Below, in pieces: positions 31,385 to 40,037 of a stretch of 64,000 nt of DNA. The stretch is from Bdellovibrionaceae bacterium UBA6502. Lineage in GTDB: Bacteria; Bdellovibrionota; Bdellovibrionia; Bdellovibrionales; UBA840. The notes under the pieces are model-generated. The model ran no database searches. It was not told where the DNA came from and was given only the letters and a program-made list of their open reading frames with translations. The stretch spans positions 27,196-91,195 of the forward strand of contig DJMA01000004.1 in assembly GCA_002436415.1 (NCBI GenBank). Direction: 5' to 3'. The stretch's first letter is position 1. Each line of letters begins with the position of its first letter. A program made the translations under genes and the position numbers.

Positions 31385-31783
31385 CTAATCTTTATCAACC
31401 GAAAATCTGCCGGGTCCAACTGCCATAATGATTAAGCATGCAGCTCCATATAAAAGAGCGAATTCTTTTTTGGCAAATGGATCTGCACCGTGAACAACAA
31501 AAGCGGCAACTAACATGGTTCCAAAAACGGCAAAGGCTGCGATTCTAGTTTTAAAACCAATGGCAATTAGTAGCCCACCGATTAGCTCTGAACCCATAGC
31601 CAAAGAACCCATTACTTCAGGTAGAGGGAAACCCATTTTAGCAACATTTCCGATGAAGCCTGACATATTCATCAATTTTCCATAACCATGACCGATGGCC
31701 ATTGTTAAACCAATAAAAAGTCTGCCAATTAAAAGTAGTAGATTTGAGTTCGCTTTAAATAAATTTTCAACCTTTTGAATCAT
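31385..31783 (-). CDS. DoxX-family membrane protein
   Basis: The 132-residue protein has four hydrophobic helices and the DoxX pattern: an Arg-Leu-Phe-Ile-Gly-Leu start of the first helix, Gly-His-Gly-Tyr-Gly-Lys near 34, Met-Gly-Ser-Glu-Leu-Ile-Gly-Gly-Leu-Leu near 63, and a Gly-Pro-Gly-Arg-Phe-Ser-Val-Asp C-terminus. DoxX proteins are inner-membrane proteins linked to redox or thiol homeostasis; the exact reaction is not settled. A ribosome binding site (AAGGAG) lies seven bases before the ATG. Monocistronic. Confidence 0.85.
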   Translation of the reverse strand: MIQKVENLFKANSNLLLLIGRLFIGLTMAIGHGYGKLMNMSGFIGNVAKMGFPLPEVMGSLAMGSELIGGLLIAIGFKTRIAAFAVFGTMLVAAFVVHGADPFAKKEFALLYGAACLIIMAVGPGRFSVDKD

Positions 31784-32297
31784 TCCATCTCCTTGGTGGA
31801 TTTTGCTCAGAATAGATTAACAAAGCTAGTTTTGAAGGAATATGAAAAAGCTAAACGAAAAATAAAGATGTGTTTTTTAGCTTAAAAACACAGCAAAACA
31901 CTTTGGCTGGTGTTCTATGAAGTAGCTGCACTTGGCTTGGGAGATACGCCAGCGTGAATGTATTGAGAGTGGGATTCAGATTACTAAATTTTAGCTGTTG
32001 ATAAGTCTGTGGAGAAAAATAAAAAAAACAGCCTCTTGCTAGGTGCTGCTCTGTAAGCTTATGAATTTATTGAGTTTTTTTAAATTAAACAAGAGAGCTA
32101 GGAGCTTTTAAATTGTGGATTACTTTTGACTCTTTTGTATTTGCGAAACAATGTTGTACAAGAATCACTGCTAAATAACCAGAAATTATTTCAAAAAAAA
32201 TGGAATGTATGCGCAGTGCCAAGAAGCCTAATTAACACCATGGTCTAAAAAGCATCTAAGGCAGAAAATTTTTAGCAAAATTCTACTTTCTCGCCAT
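31784..32297. other. Long region upstream of groES
   Basis: About 500 bases without a convincing ORF. There is no CIRCE element (TTAGCACTC-N9-GAGTGCTAA), so the HrcA repressor is unlikely to control groESL here. A single DnaA-box-like TTGATAAGT lies near 31999. Several short A-rich runs and an ACACAGCAAAACAC stretch are unexplained. Confidence 0.4.
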
Positions 32298-32317
32298 TGA
32301 CAGGTATAGGATTGTCA
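32298..32317. promoter_or_regulatory. Inverted repeat at the groESL promoter
   Basis: TGACA (32298-32302) and TGTCA (32313-32317) form an inverted pair ten bases apart. The first half overlaps a consensus -35 box TTGACA (32297-32302). This could be an operator in place of CIRCE. Confidence 0.35.
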
Positions 32318-32382
32318 CCAAATTAAGGCTGTTTTTAACACAAAAGATAAAACATCTATTTATATATAGGAGGATAGATAAC

Positions 32383-32679
32383 ATGGCTAACCTACAAGTA
32401 CGCCCACTTCACGATCGCATTTTAGTGAAAAGACTAGAAGAGGAAACTACAACTTCTGGTGGAATCATCATCCCTGATAGCGCAAAAGAAAAGCCTTTCC
32501 GTGGTGAAATCGTTGCTGCTGGTAACGGTCGCATCTTAGAAGACGGTACAGTTATGCCTTTAGAGGTTAAAACTGGAGATAACATTCTTTTCGGTAAATA
32601 CGCTGGAACTGAACTTAAACTTGATGGATCAGATTACATCATGATGAGAGAAGACGACGTATTAGGAATCTTGAACTAA
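32383..32679 (+). CDS. groES: Co-chaperonin GroES
   Basis: The 98-residue protein has the canonical opening Leu-His-Asp-Arg-Ile-Leu-Val-Lys-Arg, the mobile loop Glu-Thr-Thr-Thr-Ser-Gly-Gly-Ile-Ile-Ile-Pro (about 20-30), and the Gly-Lys-Tyr-Ala-Gly-Thr-Glu-Leu segment. It caps the GroEL chamber during folding. AGGAGG lies about nine bases before the ATG. groEL follows after 31 bases with its own strong ribosome binding site. Confidence 0.98.
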   Translation: MANLQVRPLHDRILVKRLEEETTTSGGIIIPDSAKEKPFRGEIVAAGNGRILEDGTVMPLEVKTGDNILFGKYAGTELKLDGSDYIMMREDDVLGILN

Positions 32680-32710
32680 ATTTAAATTTTAATCATTAAG
32701 GAGATATATA

Positions 32711-34366
32711 ATGAGTAAAGAATTACGTTTTTCTGAAGAGGCTCGCGGTTCTATCCTTCGTGGAGTGAACATTCTAGCTAATGCTGTAAAAGTAACTTTA
32801 GGACCAAAAGGTCGTAATGTTGTAATCGAAAAGTCTTTCGGTGCACCTTTAATCACAAAAGATGGTGTAACTGTTGCTAAAGAAATCGAACTAGAGAACA
32901 AGTTTGAGAACATGGGTGCTCAAATGTTGAAAGAAGTTTCTAGCAAGTCTAACGATGATGCTGGTGACGGTACAACTACAGCTACTGTATTGGCTCAATC
33001 GATTTTCCGTGAAGGAGCTAAAATTGTTACTGCTGGTCACAACCCAATGGTTGCTAAGCGTGGTATCGACAAAGCTGTTGACGCTATTACTGGTGAGTTA
33101 AAAAAATTAGCAAAGCCTGTAAAAAACAAACAAGAGATCGCTCAAGTAGCAACTATCTCTGCAAACAACGACTCTGAAATCGGTGATATGATTTCTGAAG
33201 CTATGGATCGCGTTGGTAAAGAAGGCGTTATCACTGTTGAAGAAAGCAAAACGGCTGAAACTTTCCTAGACGTAGTTGAAGGAATGCAGTTTGACCGTGG
33301 ATACCTTTCTCCATATTTCGTAACTAACTCTGAGAGAATGGAAGCTGTATTAGAAGACGCTTTCGTACTTATTTATGATAAGAAAATTTCTAGCATGAAA
33401 GACATGGTAGGAGTTCTTGAAGGTGTAGCTAAATCTGGTCGTCCTTTGCTAATCATTGCAGAAGACGTTGAAGGTGAAGCATTAGCTACTTTAGTAGTTA
33501 ACAAACTTCGTGGAACTTTAAACGTTGCTGCTGTTAAAGCTCCTGGTTTCGGTGACCGTCGTAAAGCTATGCTTGAAGACATCGCTATTTTAACTGGTGC
33601 TACAGTTATTAGCGAAGAGACTGGTATGAAGCTTGAAGCTGCAACTCTTCAAGATCTAGGTACTGCAAAACGTATCGTGATCGACAAAGACAATACAACT
33701 GTTGTTGATGGTGCTGGTAAAAAAGCTGACATCGATGCTCGTACTGCGCAAATCAAAGCTCAAATGGAAGAAACTAGCTCTGACTATGACAAAGAGAAGC
33801 TTCAAGAGCGTCTTGCTAAATTAGTTGGTGGTGTAGCTGTAATTCACGTAGGCGCTCCTTCTGAAATCGAAATGAAAGAGAAGAAAGCTCGTGTAGAAGA
33901 TGCTTTAAATGCAACTCGTGCTGCTGTTGAAGAAGGTATCGTAGCTGGTGGTGGAACTGCTTTGGTTCGCGCAGCAAAGGTATTGGAAAAAATCGAAGTA
34001 GCTGATGAAGAAAAATGGGGTGTTGAAATCATCCGTCGTGCTTGTGAAGAGCCTCTTCGTCAAATCGCTGCAAACGCTGGTTTAGACGGTGCAATCGTTT
34101 TAGATCGCGTTCTTTCTAAAACAACTGCTGGTTGGGGATTCAATGCTCTTACTGAAGAGTACGAAGATCTAATCAAAGCTGGTGTGATCGATCCTGTAAA
34201 AGTAACTCGTTGTGCACTACAAAATGCTGCTTCTGTTTCTAGCTTAATGCTTACTACAGAAACTATGATCGCTGATGCTCCAAAGGCTGATGATGATGCT
34301 GCTGGTGCTGGTATGCCTGGAATGGGCGGAATGGGTGGAATGGGCGGAATGCCTGGAATGATGTAA
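32711..34366 (+). CDS. groEL: Chaperonin GroEL
   Basis: The 551-residue protein is full length, with Asp-Gly-Thr-Thr-Thr-Ala-Thr at the ATP site (about 87-93), the apical domain and a Gly/Met-rich C-terminal tail of Gly-Gly-Met repeats. It folds non-native proteins in the cytoplasm with GroES. Codon use is strongly biased, as expected for an abundant protein. The two genes form an operon and a strong terminator follows. No second copy is in the window. Confidence 0.98.
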   Translation: MSKELRFSEEARGSILRGVNILANAVKVTLGPKGRNVVIEKSFGAPLITKDGVTVAKEIELENKFENMGAQMLKEVSSKSNDDAGDGTTTATVLAQSIFREGAKIVTAGHNPMVAKRGIDKAVDAITGELKKLAKPVKNKQEIAQVATISANNDSEIGDMISEAMDRVGKEGVITVEESKTAETFLDVVEGMQFDRGYLSPYFVTNSERMEAVLEDAFVLIYDKKISSMKDMVGVLEGVAKSGRPLLIIAEDVEGEALATLVVNKLRGTLNVAAVKAPGFGDRRKAMLEDIAILTGATVISEETGMKLEAATLQDLGTAKRIVIDKDNTTVVDGAGKKADIDARTAQIKAQMEETSSDYDKEKLQERLAKLVGGVAVIHVGAPSEIEMKEKKARVEDALNATRAAVEEGIVAGGGTALVRAAKVLEKIEVADEEKWGVEIIRRACEEPLRQIAANAGLDGAIVLDRVLSKTTAGWGFNALTEEYEDLIKAGVIDPVKVTRCALQNAASVSSLMLTTETMIADAPKADDDAAGAGMPGMGGMGGMGGMPGMM

Positions 34367-34395
34367 TCATTCACATCCATTTTAATACTATAAAG

Positions 34396-34423
34396 GCCTC
34401 GCTGAAAAGCGGGGCTTTTTTTT
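34396..34423 (+). terminator. groESL terminator
   Basis: GCCTCGCT (34396-34403) and AGCGGGGC (34408-34415) pair around a GAAA loop (one G-T pair) and are followed by eight T residues. Confidence 0.9.
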
Positions 34424-34619
34424 ATCCAATTGCCAATCAGGGCTCTAAACCACCAAGAATAATTTTTAAGCTATAGATGAACTTGGCAAATATTAGGAAA
34501 GGGGATAATTCTTCTCAGAATTACCGGGTTTAAGTTTAACTTTTGCGAATGTAATAAAAGTCATTGGACAAACACTTATTGTTTCTTATGATTAAAAAAT
34601 CAAAAAAACAGGAGGGCTT

Positions 34620-35795
34620 ATGTCAACAGGGCAGAATACATCGCCGAGTATTTCAGTGACTACAAGTAAGGACAGTCTTTTTTCCAACAAAGCATTGTGG
34701 GTTAAGGGGCCTTTGTTTGATTTATTGTTTGTTACTGGGGGAGCTTTTTTTACGCTTTTAGTGGCAGCCGTTTCTTTTCAGTTCCCACAATTCTTACCTG
34801 TATTTCTTTGGATTTGGTTCGTTTGTTTTGAAGGTTCTCACTTTTGGGCCACCTACAGTAGAACCTATATAGATAATAAGTTTCGTTCTGAAAATAAGTT
34901 GTTATTAACATTTAGTTTATTGTTTTTCGTCTTTCCTTTAGCGGCGGGATTTGCTGATCAGGTGCAGACAAAATTTAATTATATGACGATGTACGCTTTT
35001 TTTATTTTTGTATGGTCTCTGTATCACAATGCTAGACAACATTTTGGTTTTCTTTCGATTTATACTGGTAAAGCCAAAATAGAAATGGAAGACAAGGCAA
35101 AGTTAACCAAGGCATTGTACTTTTCGGTGGGTGCAGCACAGGCATATTTTCTTCTAAATTTTAAGTTACAGGCCGTCTTTGGTTTGAGGAGTGCCGAGCT
35201 AGCAAATGCAAATTTAGGTTTTTTAGTTCATGAACTACCGATGATTATTAGTCTCGCTAGTATGGCATATTTAATTAATTTGGCCTTCAATTTTTGGAGT
35301 AAGTACGGGGCAAAGTCTTTTGTAAGTCTTCACTACACAGCTGTTTGTTGGATTTTTTATTCAGCAATGTTTTATGGAATCGCTCCAATCGATAAACTTT
35401 TTCAAAATACTTCTGGAGCAGAAACCCTGATGTTGATCGCGATTATGAACTCTTTGTTTCATAATATTCAATACCACGCGATCGTTTGGTACTACGGGAG
35501 CCGTAGGTATACGAAGGCAGAGAAATCAGAAGACTTTGGAATGGCAAAATTGGTAAACTACAAACTATTGAACTACGCCGGTTTCTCTTTGATCCTTGGA
35601 GCCTTGTTTGCTTGGACTGCATGGAAGGTTGGAGATTGGCCGATGGCTAATGGTTCCTGGGAATATACATCTGGTTCCCTATGGGCATATGTCATGTTTT
35701 ACGGGGTCATTGGCCACCATTTCTACTTGGATCAAAAAATTTGGCGACCAAGTAAACAGAAGGAATTAAAGACCTATCTGGAAAGCTCAAATTAA
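34620..35795 (+). CDS. Polytopic membrane protein with conserved-looking histidine motifs
   Basis: The 391-residue protein has about nine hydrophobic helices. Several lie next to histidine clusters: Gly-Ser-His-Phe-Trp near 73, His-Asn-Ala-Arg-Gln-His-Phe-Gly near 140, Phe-His-Asn-Ile-Gln-Tyr-His near 283, and Gly-His-His-Phe-Tyr-Leu-Asp near 370. Helix-embedded His residues are typical of metal- or heme-dependent membrane oxidases, hydroxylases and desaturases, so an enzyme is possible. No family could be named with confidence. AGGAGGG lies six bases before the ATG. Monocistronic. Confidence 0.55.
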   Translation: MSTGQNTSPSISVTTSKDSLFSNKALWVKGPLFDLLFVTGGAFFTLLVAAVSFQFPQFLPVFLWIWFVCFEGSHFWATYSRTYIDNKFRSENKLLLTFSLLFFVFPLAAGFADQVQTKFNYMTMYAFFIFVWSLYHNARQHFGFLSIYTGKAKIEMEDKAKLTKALYFSVGAAQAYFLLNFKLQAVFGLRSAELANANLGFLVHELPMIISLASMAYLINLAFNFWSKYGAKSFVSLHYTAVCWIFYSAMFYGIAPIDKLFQNTSGAETLMLIAIMNSLFHNIQYHAIVWYYGSRRYTKAEKSEDFGMAKLVNYKLLNYAGFSLILGALFAWTAWKVGDWPMANGSWEYTSGSLWAYVMFYGVIGHHFYLDQKIWRPSKQKELKTYLESSN

Positions 35796-35837
35796 TCCTT
35801 TTCTCAGCCTCAATTTTTTCAATAGAGGAGGAGTTCC

Positions 35838-36020
35838 TTGGCCAAGGAGGCGAAAGTAAATCTTTGTCTCCGATCCAGCCACGTAATGCTAAAGCTTTCA
35901 CGTACTTATGTGATGAATCAAATACATAGCTTTGAAAAAATGAATCGTGAAATTCTGCCTAAAGATGATCGAAACCAAAGCCTGTCGTTAGGGCCTTTGA
36001 ATTTCTTTCTACAAAGGTGA
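35838..36020 (+). CDS. Possible 60-residue small protein with TTG start
   Basis: A very strong ribosome binding site (AGAGGAGGAG) lies six bases before a TTG that opens a 60-residue, mostly polar and basic frame. No similarity is recognised and codon use is not informative at this length. It sits between the His-rich membrane protein and the next secreted protein. The ribosome binding site is the main argument that it is real. Confidence 0.35.
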   Translation: MAKEAKVNLCLRSSHVMLKLSRTYVMNQIHSFEKMNREILPKDDRNQSLSLGPLNFFLQR

Positions 36021-36124
36021 GGATTACTCTTATAGAAAGTTCCTTTTTGGTGCGTTTATGGAAAAAACTATATTTTGATTGGAGCTTGTGAGAAATTTCT
36101 CTTTCATCTACAGATGGGGGTCTA

Positions 36125-37285
36125 ATGATGAGGGGGATTTTAATAGCAAGTGTACTTGCAGGATTATTTGTCAGCCAACACGCTAAGGCGATAGGTTTTT
36201 GTTCCAGTGTGGCTAGTGAAAAGAAATGGCACAAGCCATTAGCTCAAGAAATCAAAGATCAAATTGCTTCAGTTTTGCCTAAAGAAGTTTATTTAGCAAT
36301 GGCATCACATCTAGAGAAGATCTATTACCTTATTGAGAAAGAGTCTTTGTCTTCTTACTACCTACAGGTTGCAGAAGTGATGAAAGCAAAGTCAGCAGAA
36401 ACTGGTCAAGAAATTGATGTTTTAAAAGTCGGTGGCCAGTATTTTTACTTTTCAAAAGACTTCGTTCCTGGATTAGAGCTTACTGGTGGTGAGAGCTTTG
36501 GAAAGCTTCAGACTAGCTCTTATGTTATGACTAAGAGTGTGCAAATGTCTTTTAAGGTAGAAGGAAAGGGACAATTACTAGTTGGTCCAAAATCTACTAA
36601 AGAACTATTGCAGGCATCAGAAATTACAGGTGCTGAGTTTTTGAAGGAAGTATCGAAATATGTGATCTCTGATTTTCAGAAAACATTTCTTGAAGAGCAT
36701 AAAGATCAAATTATAGAATTGTTCCAAACTTCGAAAAATGGCGTTGAAGCAAATATTCTCCAAAGCTTAAGAAAAGCAATCTTCATCAACTCTGGAAAAG
36801 AGGTTTTCATAGTTGATTCAAGAAAGACAAAATGGATCTTTGACCGAGATTCTTTTGTTAGCAAGAATCAAAAGCCCATGGCTAGACTTCAAGATGTGAA
36901 CTTTGCTGAAAATGGTGGTTTGGTTATCATTGGCGAAGGAAAAACATATTTTATGGAAGAGCACTTGGGATTCTCGGGTGAGATGAAATTAAAAGACCTT
37001 GAATCAGAATACGCTACGTATTTCAATGCTTTGAAGTATAGCCTGGATCGTGCATTTGGTAGAAAGCTTAGTCCTGAAGAATTGAGTGCCATTGCAAGTC
37101 CTATTCTTAAAAAGTATCCAGGGGCATACGCGTTCTATTCCGTTTCAATGATTAGCTTAGATGGCCTTAAACACTTACACGAAAAGCTATCAAAAGTTTT
37201 TAGTGAGAAAGAAGTTGAGATCATTTTTACTCAAGGATATTTGGGTTTTATTCCACCAGCTAAGTTTTTAGCAGCCGGAAACTAA
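36125..37285 (+). CDS. Secreted protein of unknown function
   Basis: The 386-residue protein has a signal peptide (Met-Arg-Gly then hydrophobic, cleavage after about Ala-Lys-Ala). Residues 1 and 2 are both Met, so the start may be 36128. The mature part is rich in Lys/Glu/Ser with a central helical region and no cysteine beyond one near the cleavage site. Gly-Gly-Gln-Tyr-Phe-Tyr-Phe and Glu-Leu-Thr-Gly-Gly segments are notable but not diagnostic. No domain is recognised. It converges with the AlkB-like gene and overlaps its 3' end by 26 bases. Confidence 0.55.
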   Translation: MMRGILIASVLAGLFVSQHAKAIGFCSSVASEKKWHKPLAQEIKDQIASVLPKEVYLAMASHLEKIYYLIEKESLSSYYLQVAEVMKAKSAETGQEIDVLKVGGQYFYFSKDFVPGLELTGGESFGKLQTSSYVMTKSVQMSFKVEGKGQLLVGPKSTKELLQASEITGAEFLKEVSKYVISDFQKTFLEEHKDQIIELFQTSKNGVEANILQSLRKAIFINSGKEVFIVDSRKTKWIFDRDSFVSKNQKPMARLQDVNFAENGGLVIIGEGKTYFMEEHLGFSGEMKLKDLESEYATYFNALKYSLDRAFGRKLSPEELSAIASPILKKYPGAYAFYSVSMISLDGLKHLHEKLSKVFSEKEVEIIFTQGYLGFIPPAKFLAAGN

Positions 37286-37844
37286 GGCTGATTCTTCTGT
37301 CCTTGAGCTTTAGTCTTTTTGGAAGTTGATGTTTGTAAATTTCTTGAAAGGAGTCTCGCATTAAAAAGAGGCTCCCAGATTTTAGCGCAATATCATATTG
37401 AAGATTACTGGATTTAAATTGAAAATCTCGTTCTGATCCTAAGCTCACACAGGCAATATTTGGTTTTTTTCCTAGCTCAGGCTCATTGTCATTGTGCCAA
37501 CCCATATACTCCTGGCCATCTTTATAGGAGTTGATCAGACAGGAGTTAAACTTACAATGCACTTCCTTTTCAATCTTCTCTTGAATCTGTAAAATTACGG
37601 GAGGGTAAGGAAGGCCATTTCTTTGTACTCCCGAATATTTATAAGTCATTTCTTTGGTACTGAGAAAACTCGTGCTTCTAGGCTCTTTGATTTCTTTGCC
37701 AAAAATTTTAATATTGTGATATTGCAGATCAACTGCATTTTCTATTTTCTTCAATACTTGCTCAGGCTTTTGCAAGAAATCAGGAATGTATAAAAAATCT
37801 TGTTCTGCTATTCGTAATTCGTTGTTTAACCTTCTTTTTTCCAT
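37260..37844 (-). CDS. AlkB-like 2-oxoglutarate/Fe(II) dioxygenase
   Basis: The 194-residue protein has the AlkB fold signature: Trp-His117-Asn-Asp119 (iron ligands), His172 (third ligand) and Arg184 with a Ser-Leu-Ser-Phe-Arg190 segment (2-oxoglutarate and substrate binding). The N-terminal Pro-Arg-Ser-Thr-Ser-Phe and Tyr-Lys-Tyr-Ser-Gly segments match the nucleotide-recognition lid of the ALKBH2/3-like branch, which demethylates 1-methyladenine and 3-methylcytosine in DNA or RNA. Length is normal. Its 3' end overlaps the convergent secreted-protein gene by 26 bases, which is unusual. Confidence 0.82.
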   Translation of the reverse strand: MEKRRLNNELRIAEQDFLYIPDFLQKPEQVLKKIENAVDLQYHNIKIFGKEIKEPRSTSFLSTKEMTYKYSGVQRNGLPYPPVILQIQEKIEKEVHCKFNSCLINSYKDGQEYMGWHNDNEPELGKKPNIACVSLGSERDFQFKSSNLQYDIALKSGSLFLMRDSFQEIYKHQLPKRLKLKDRRISLSFRLLKT

Positions 37845-37853
37845 GTGCTCATA

Positions 37854-39011
37854 TTAAAGAAATAGATTCTGCAAGAAAAGGGGAATTTCATCATGAATTG
37901 CCCAATGTGTTGTGGAATACAACAATACTCCGCCAGCAAAACCTACCCATAAACTCTGGTCTATTAAAGAGGCGGCATGGACACTAATTTTACGATCTCT
38001 CGAATTTTTGAGAATGGCAGAGATTAGTGCTTTGCTTTGTGGGAGATTCATTCCACTCAGTTCTAAGGAAACTCCAGGAACGCTTCTGTTGGCATTTTCG
38101 AAAAAAATAATTTTAGATAGAATGCTCCTTTCAATTTCAAACTTATCTTGAGAGCTACTAGCTTTACGATACTTTTTTAATAAAGGAGTAAATGCCTGTT
38201 TTTGTCTGGCGCTTAAGACGCCAATGTTATTTAGGTAATCTATTTTATCGTACCACTTTTTTTGAACGATAATTATTTCTAAAGATTTTAGAAAAATGTC
38301 TCTCGCTAAGATCGTGTCCTCTGGGACTTGATCCTGATTTTGCAAAATTTCTTGTTTTAAACTTGTCAGGCGTGGCCCTAAAATTTTCTTTAATCTTTTT
38401 TCGGAATTCCAGTCGGAGATAGCAGGAAGTTGCTTGAAAAGTGCTGGTTTAACAATCTGCATGCTAGTGTATACAATGGCTGAAAGACTTAAAGCAGCTA
38501 AAACAGTGTCTGATTCTATGGGAATATTGATCCCAGCCAAATTAGCTAGAGACCAAGAACTTAGTATTCCACCTGTAGAAATTAAAGTATTTGCCGCTAC
38601 TCGAGACCAAAATTCATATTTAGGTCCCAAGAGTTTTCCCTCACTAAAGGCTTTTAACCACTGTAATTTACCGAGGGAAATGTAGTGACTCATTAAAGTA
38701 AGTCCAACATCTAGAGGTACGGTTACTAGCATTGCATCCGTAAAGAACTCTCTACTTCCTTCTGGTAAGCTCATGTATTTTATCATTTGTACAGCGCTTA
38801 ACCATAACACCGAATTAATGATGGTTGAGTTTAAGCTTTCTGAGAAGACATTGGAGTTTTTAAGCTCAATGCTTTGAGTGACTTTAATGTCTTCCGATAA
38901 GCTTCTTCGACAAGATGAGCTTTGTGCATAGCTAGTTTGTAAATTAAAAAACAGAATACTTAGAATTAGGTTCACCGAAATAAATCGGCGACATAGAGTC
39001 ATTGAGGTCAT
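37854..39011 (-). CDS. Exported membrane protein of unknown function
   Basis: The 385-residue protein has a signal peptide (cleavage after Ser-Tyr-Ala, about 29), then several hydrophobic segments (about 65-85, 95-110, 135-160 and 360-380) separated by a basic helical region. This suggests an envelope protein with a few membrane-spanning or membrane-associated helices. Its function is not recognised. Nine bases separate its start codon region from the AlkB-like stop, so the two may be co-transcribed. Met4 is an alternative start. Confidence 0.5.
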   Translation of the reverse strand: MTSMTLCRRFISVNLILSILFFNLQTSYAQSSSCRRSLSEDIKVTQSIELKNSNVFSESLNSTIINSVLWLSAVQMIKYMSLPEGSREFFTDAMLVTVPLDVGLTLMSHYISLGKLQWLKAFSEGKLLGPKYEFWSRVAANTLISTGGILSSWSLANLAGINIPIESDTVLAALSLSAIVYTSMQIVKPALFKQLPAISDWNSEKRLKKILGPRLTSLKQEILQNQDQVPEDTILARDIFLKSLEIIIVQKKWYDKIDYLNNIGVLSARQKQAFTPLLKKYRKASSSQDKFEIERSILSKIIFFENANRSVPGVSLELSGMNLPQSKALISAILKNSRDRKISVHAASLIDQSLWVGFAGGVLLYSTTHWAIHDEIPLFLQNLFL

Positions 39012-39296
39012 TTTGGTCCTATCGTCTTAACGCGTGCCTGCGAGGGTTCTTATGGTTCTGATAAAAACAAGCTGACTATAAAATGAAAACCAAGCTTTCA
39101 AAAGAGCTTTGCGCCAAATTAAAAAAATTCCATGAAATCGAAGGCGACTACTAAAAAAGATAAAGCAGGTTAGTGGATTAATATCAATAGTAACGAAGAC
39201 TTAGGTTCAACAAAAGCTTTCGATGGCTTGCCAGACTCTGATTCGTCTGGAAACTAGTTTTCTTTCTTTGGCCCTAGAAATTAGGGCTTCGTGGAG

Positions 39297-39884
39297 TTAA
39301 TTTGTTTTTTGAATGGGGCGAATTAGTTTAGAGACTTGAAAGCCCTGAGACTCAAGAATCTTTCTAGTGGCTGTATCATCTTCAGGGGAGAGTTTTACTT
39401 TTCGTGATAAGACCCAAGCATATTTTCTATCAGGGCTTCCTACTACGGCCCAAGAATATAGACCGGCCTGGTTTTTTTCCCCAAGTCCAATGACAATATA
39501 ATTTGGCTCAGAAATCCAACGAACAATATCTCTAAGAACTGGGATAGGAATGAATTCAACTTTTAAGCTGGCATTTGTGTCAGAGTTTTCAATTACCGCT
39601 CTTCCATTTGCTATATCAGTTTGGATTTGCTTGTTCTTATCTAGAAAGTGACAAGTGTTTGTCACTGAAAGACTTTTTTCACTAATTATTTTATATTCAG
39701 CCGTTACGTCAAAACAAAACTTATTCTCCTTATCTTCGAACTCATTGGGGAGCCTTAGGTATTCGTGCCATAGACCTAGATAGGATTTAATATCGAGTCG
39801 ATCAATGCTTTGGAGTGGCTTAGCAAACAGTGATTGCGAGAAAAGGCCGATAGTAAAGAGTAGGCTTAAGATTTTGATTTGCAT
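39297..39884 (-). CDS. Bacterial lipocalin (Blc-like)
   Basis: I place the start at ATG 39884, which has AAGGAAA seven bases upstream and a clean signal peptide (cleavage after Leu-Phe-Ala). The mature protein of about 177 residues has the lipocalin signatures: Gly-Leu-Trp-His-Glu (motif 1), Val-Thr-Asn-Thr-Cys, and a late Val-Leu-Ser-Arg segment (motif 3). No lipobox Cys is at the cleavage site, so it may be soluble in the periplasm rather than an outer-membrane lipoprotein as in E. coli. Lipocalins bind hydrophobic molecules. Confidence 0.8.
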   Translation of the reverse strand: MQIKILSLLFTIGLFSQSLFAKPLQSIDRLDIKSYLGLWHEYLRLPNEFEDKENKFCFDVTAEYKIISEKSLSVTNTCHFLDKNKQIQTDIANGRAVIENSDTNASLKVEFIPIPVLRDIVRWISEPNYIVIGLGEKNQAGLYSWAVVGSPDRKYAWVLSRKVKLSPEDDTATRKILESQGFQVSKLIRPIQKTN

Positions 39885-40037
39885 TTTGTTTTCCTTTTTA
39901 CGAATCATAGCACATTAAAATGCAAAGATTGAATGATCTATAGAATAAAAATAGATTTGTTTTACGAGCTAATAGTTTTGAGTTTTTTCTGGCAATGGAT
40001 AAGCTTCTCAAATTAGAAAAGAGAAGCTAGGTTTTAG

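Noticed and set aside
31784..32382. CIRCE element upstream of groES
   Set aside because: No TTAGCACTC-N9-GAGTGCTAA or near variant was found on either strand.
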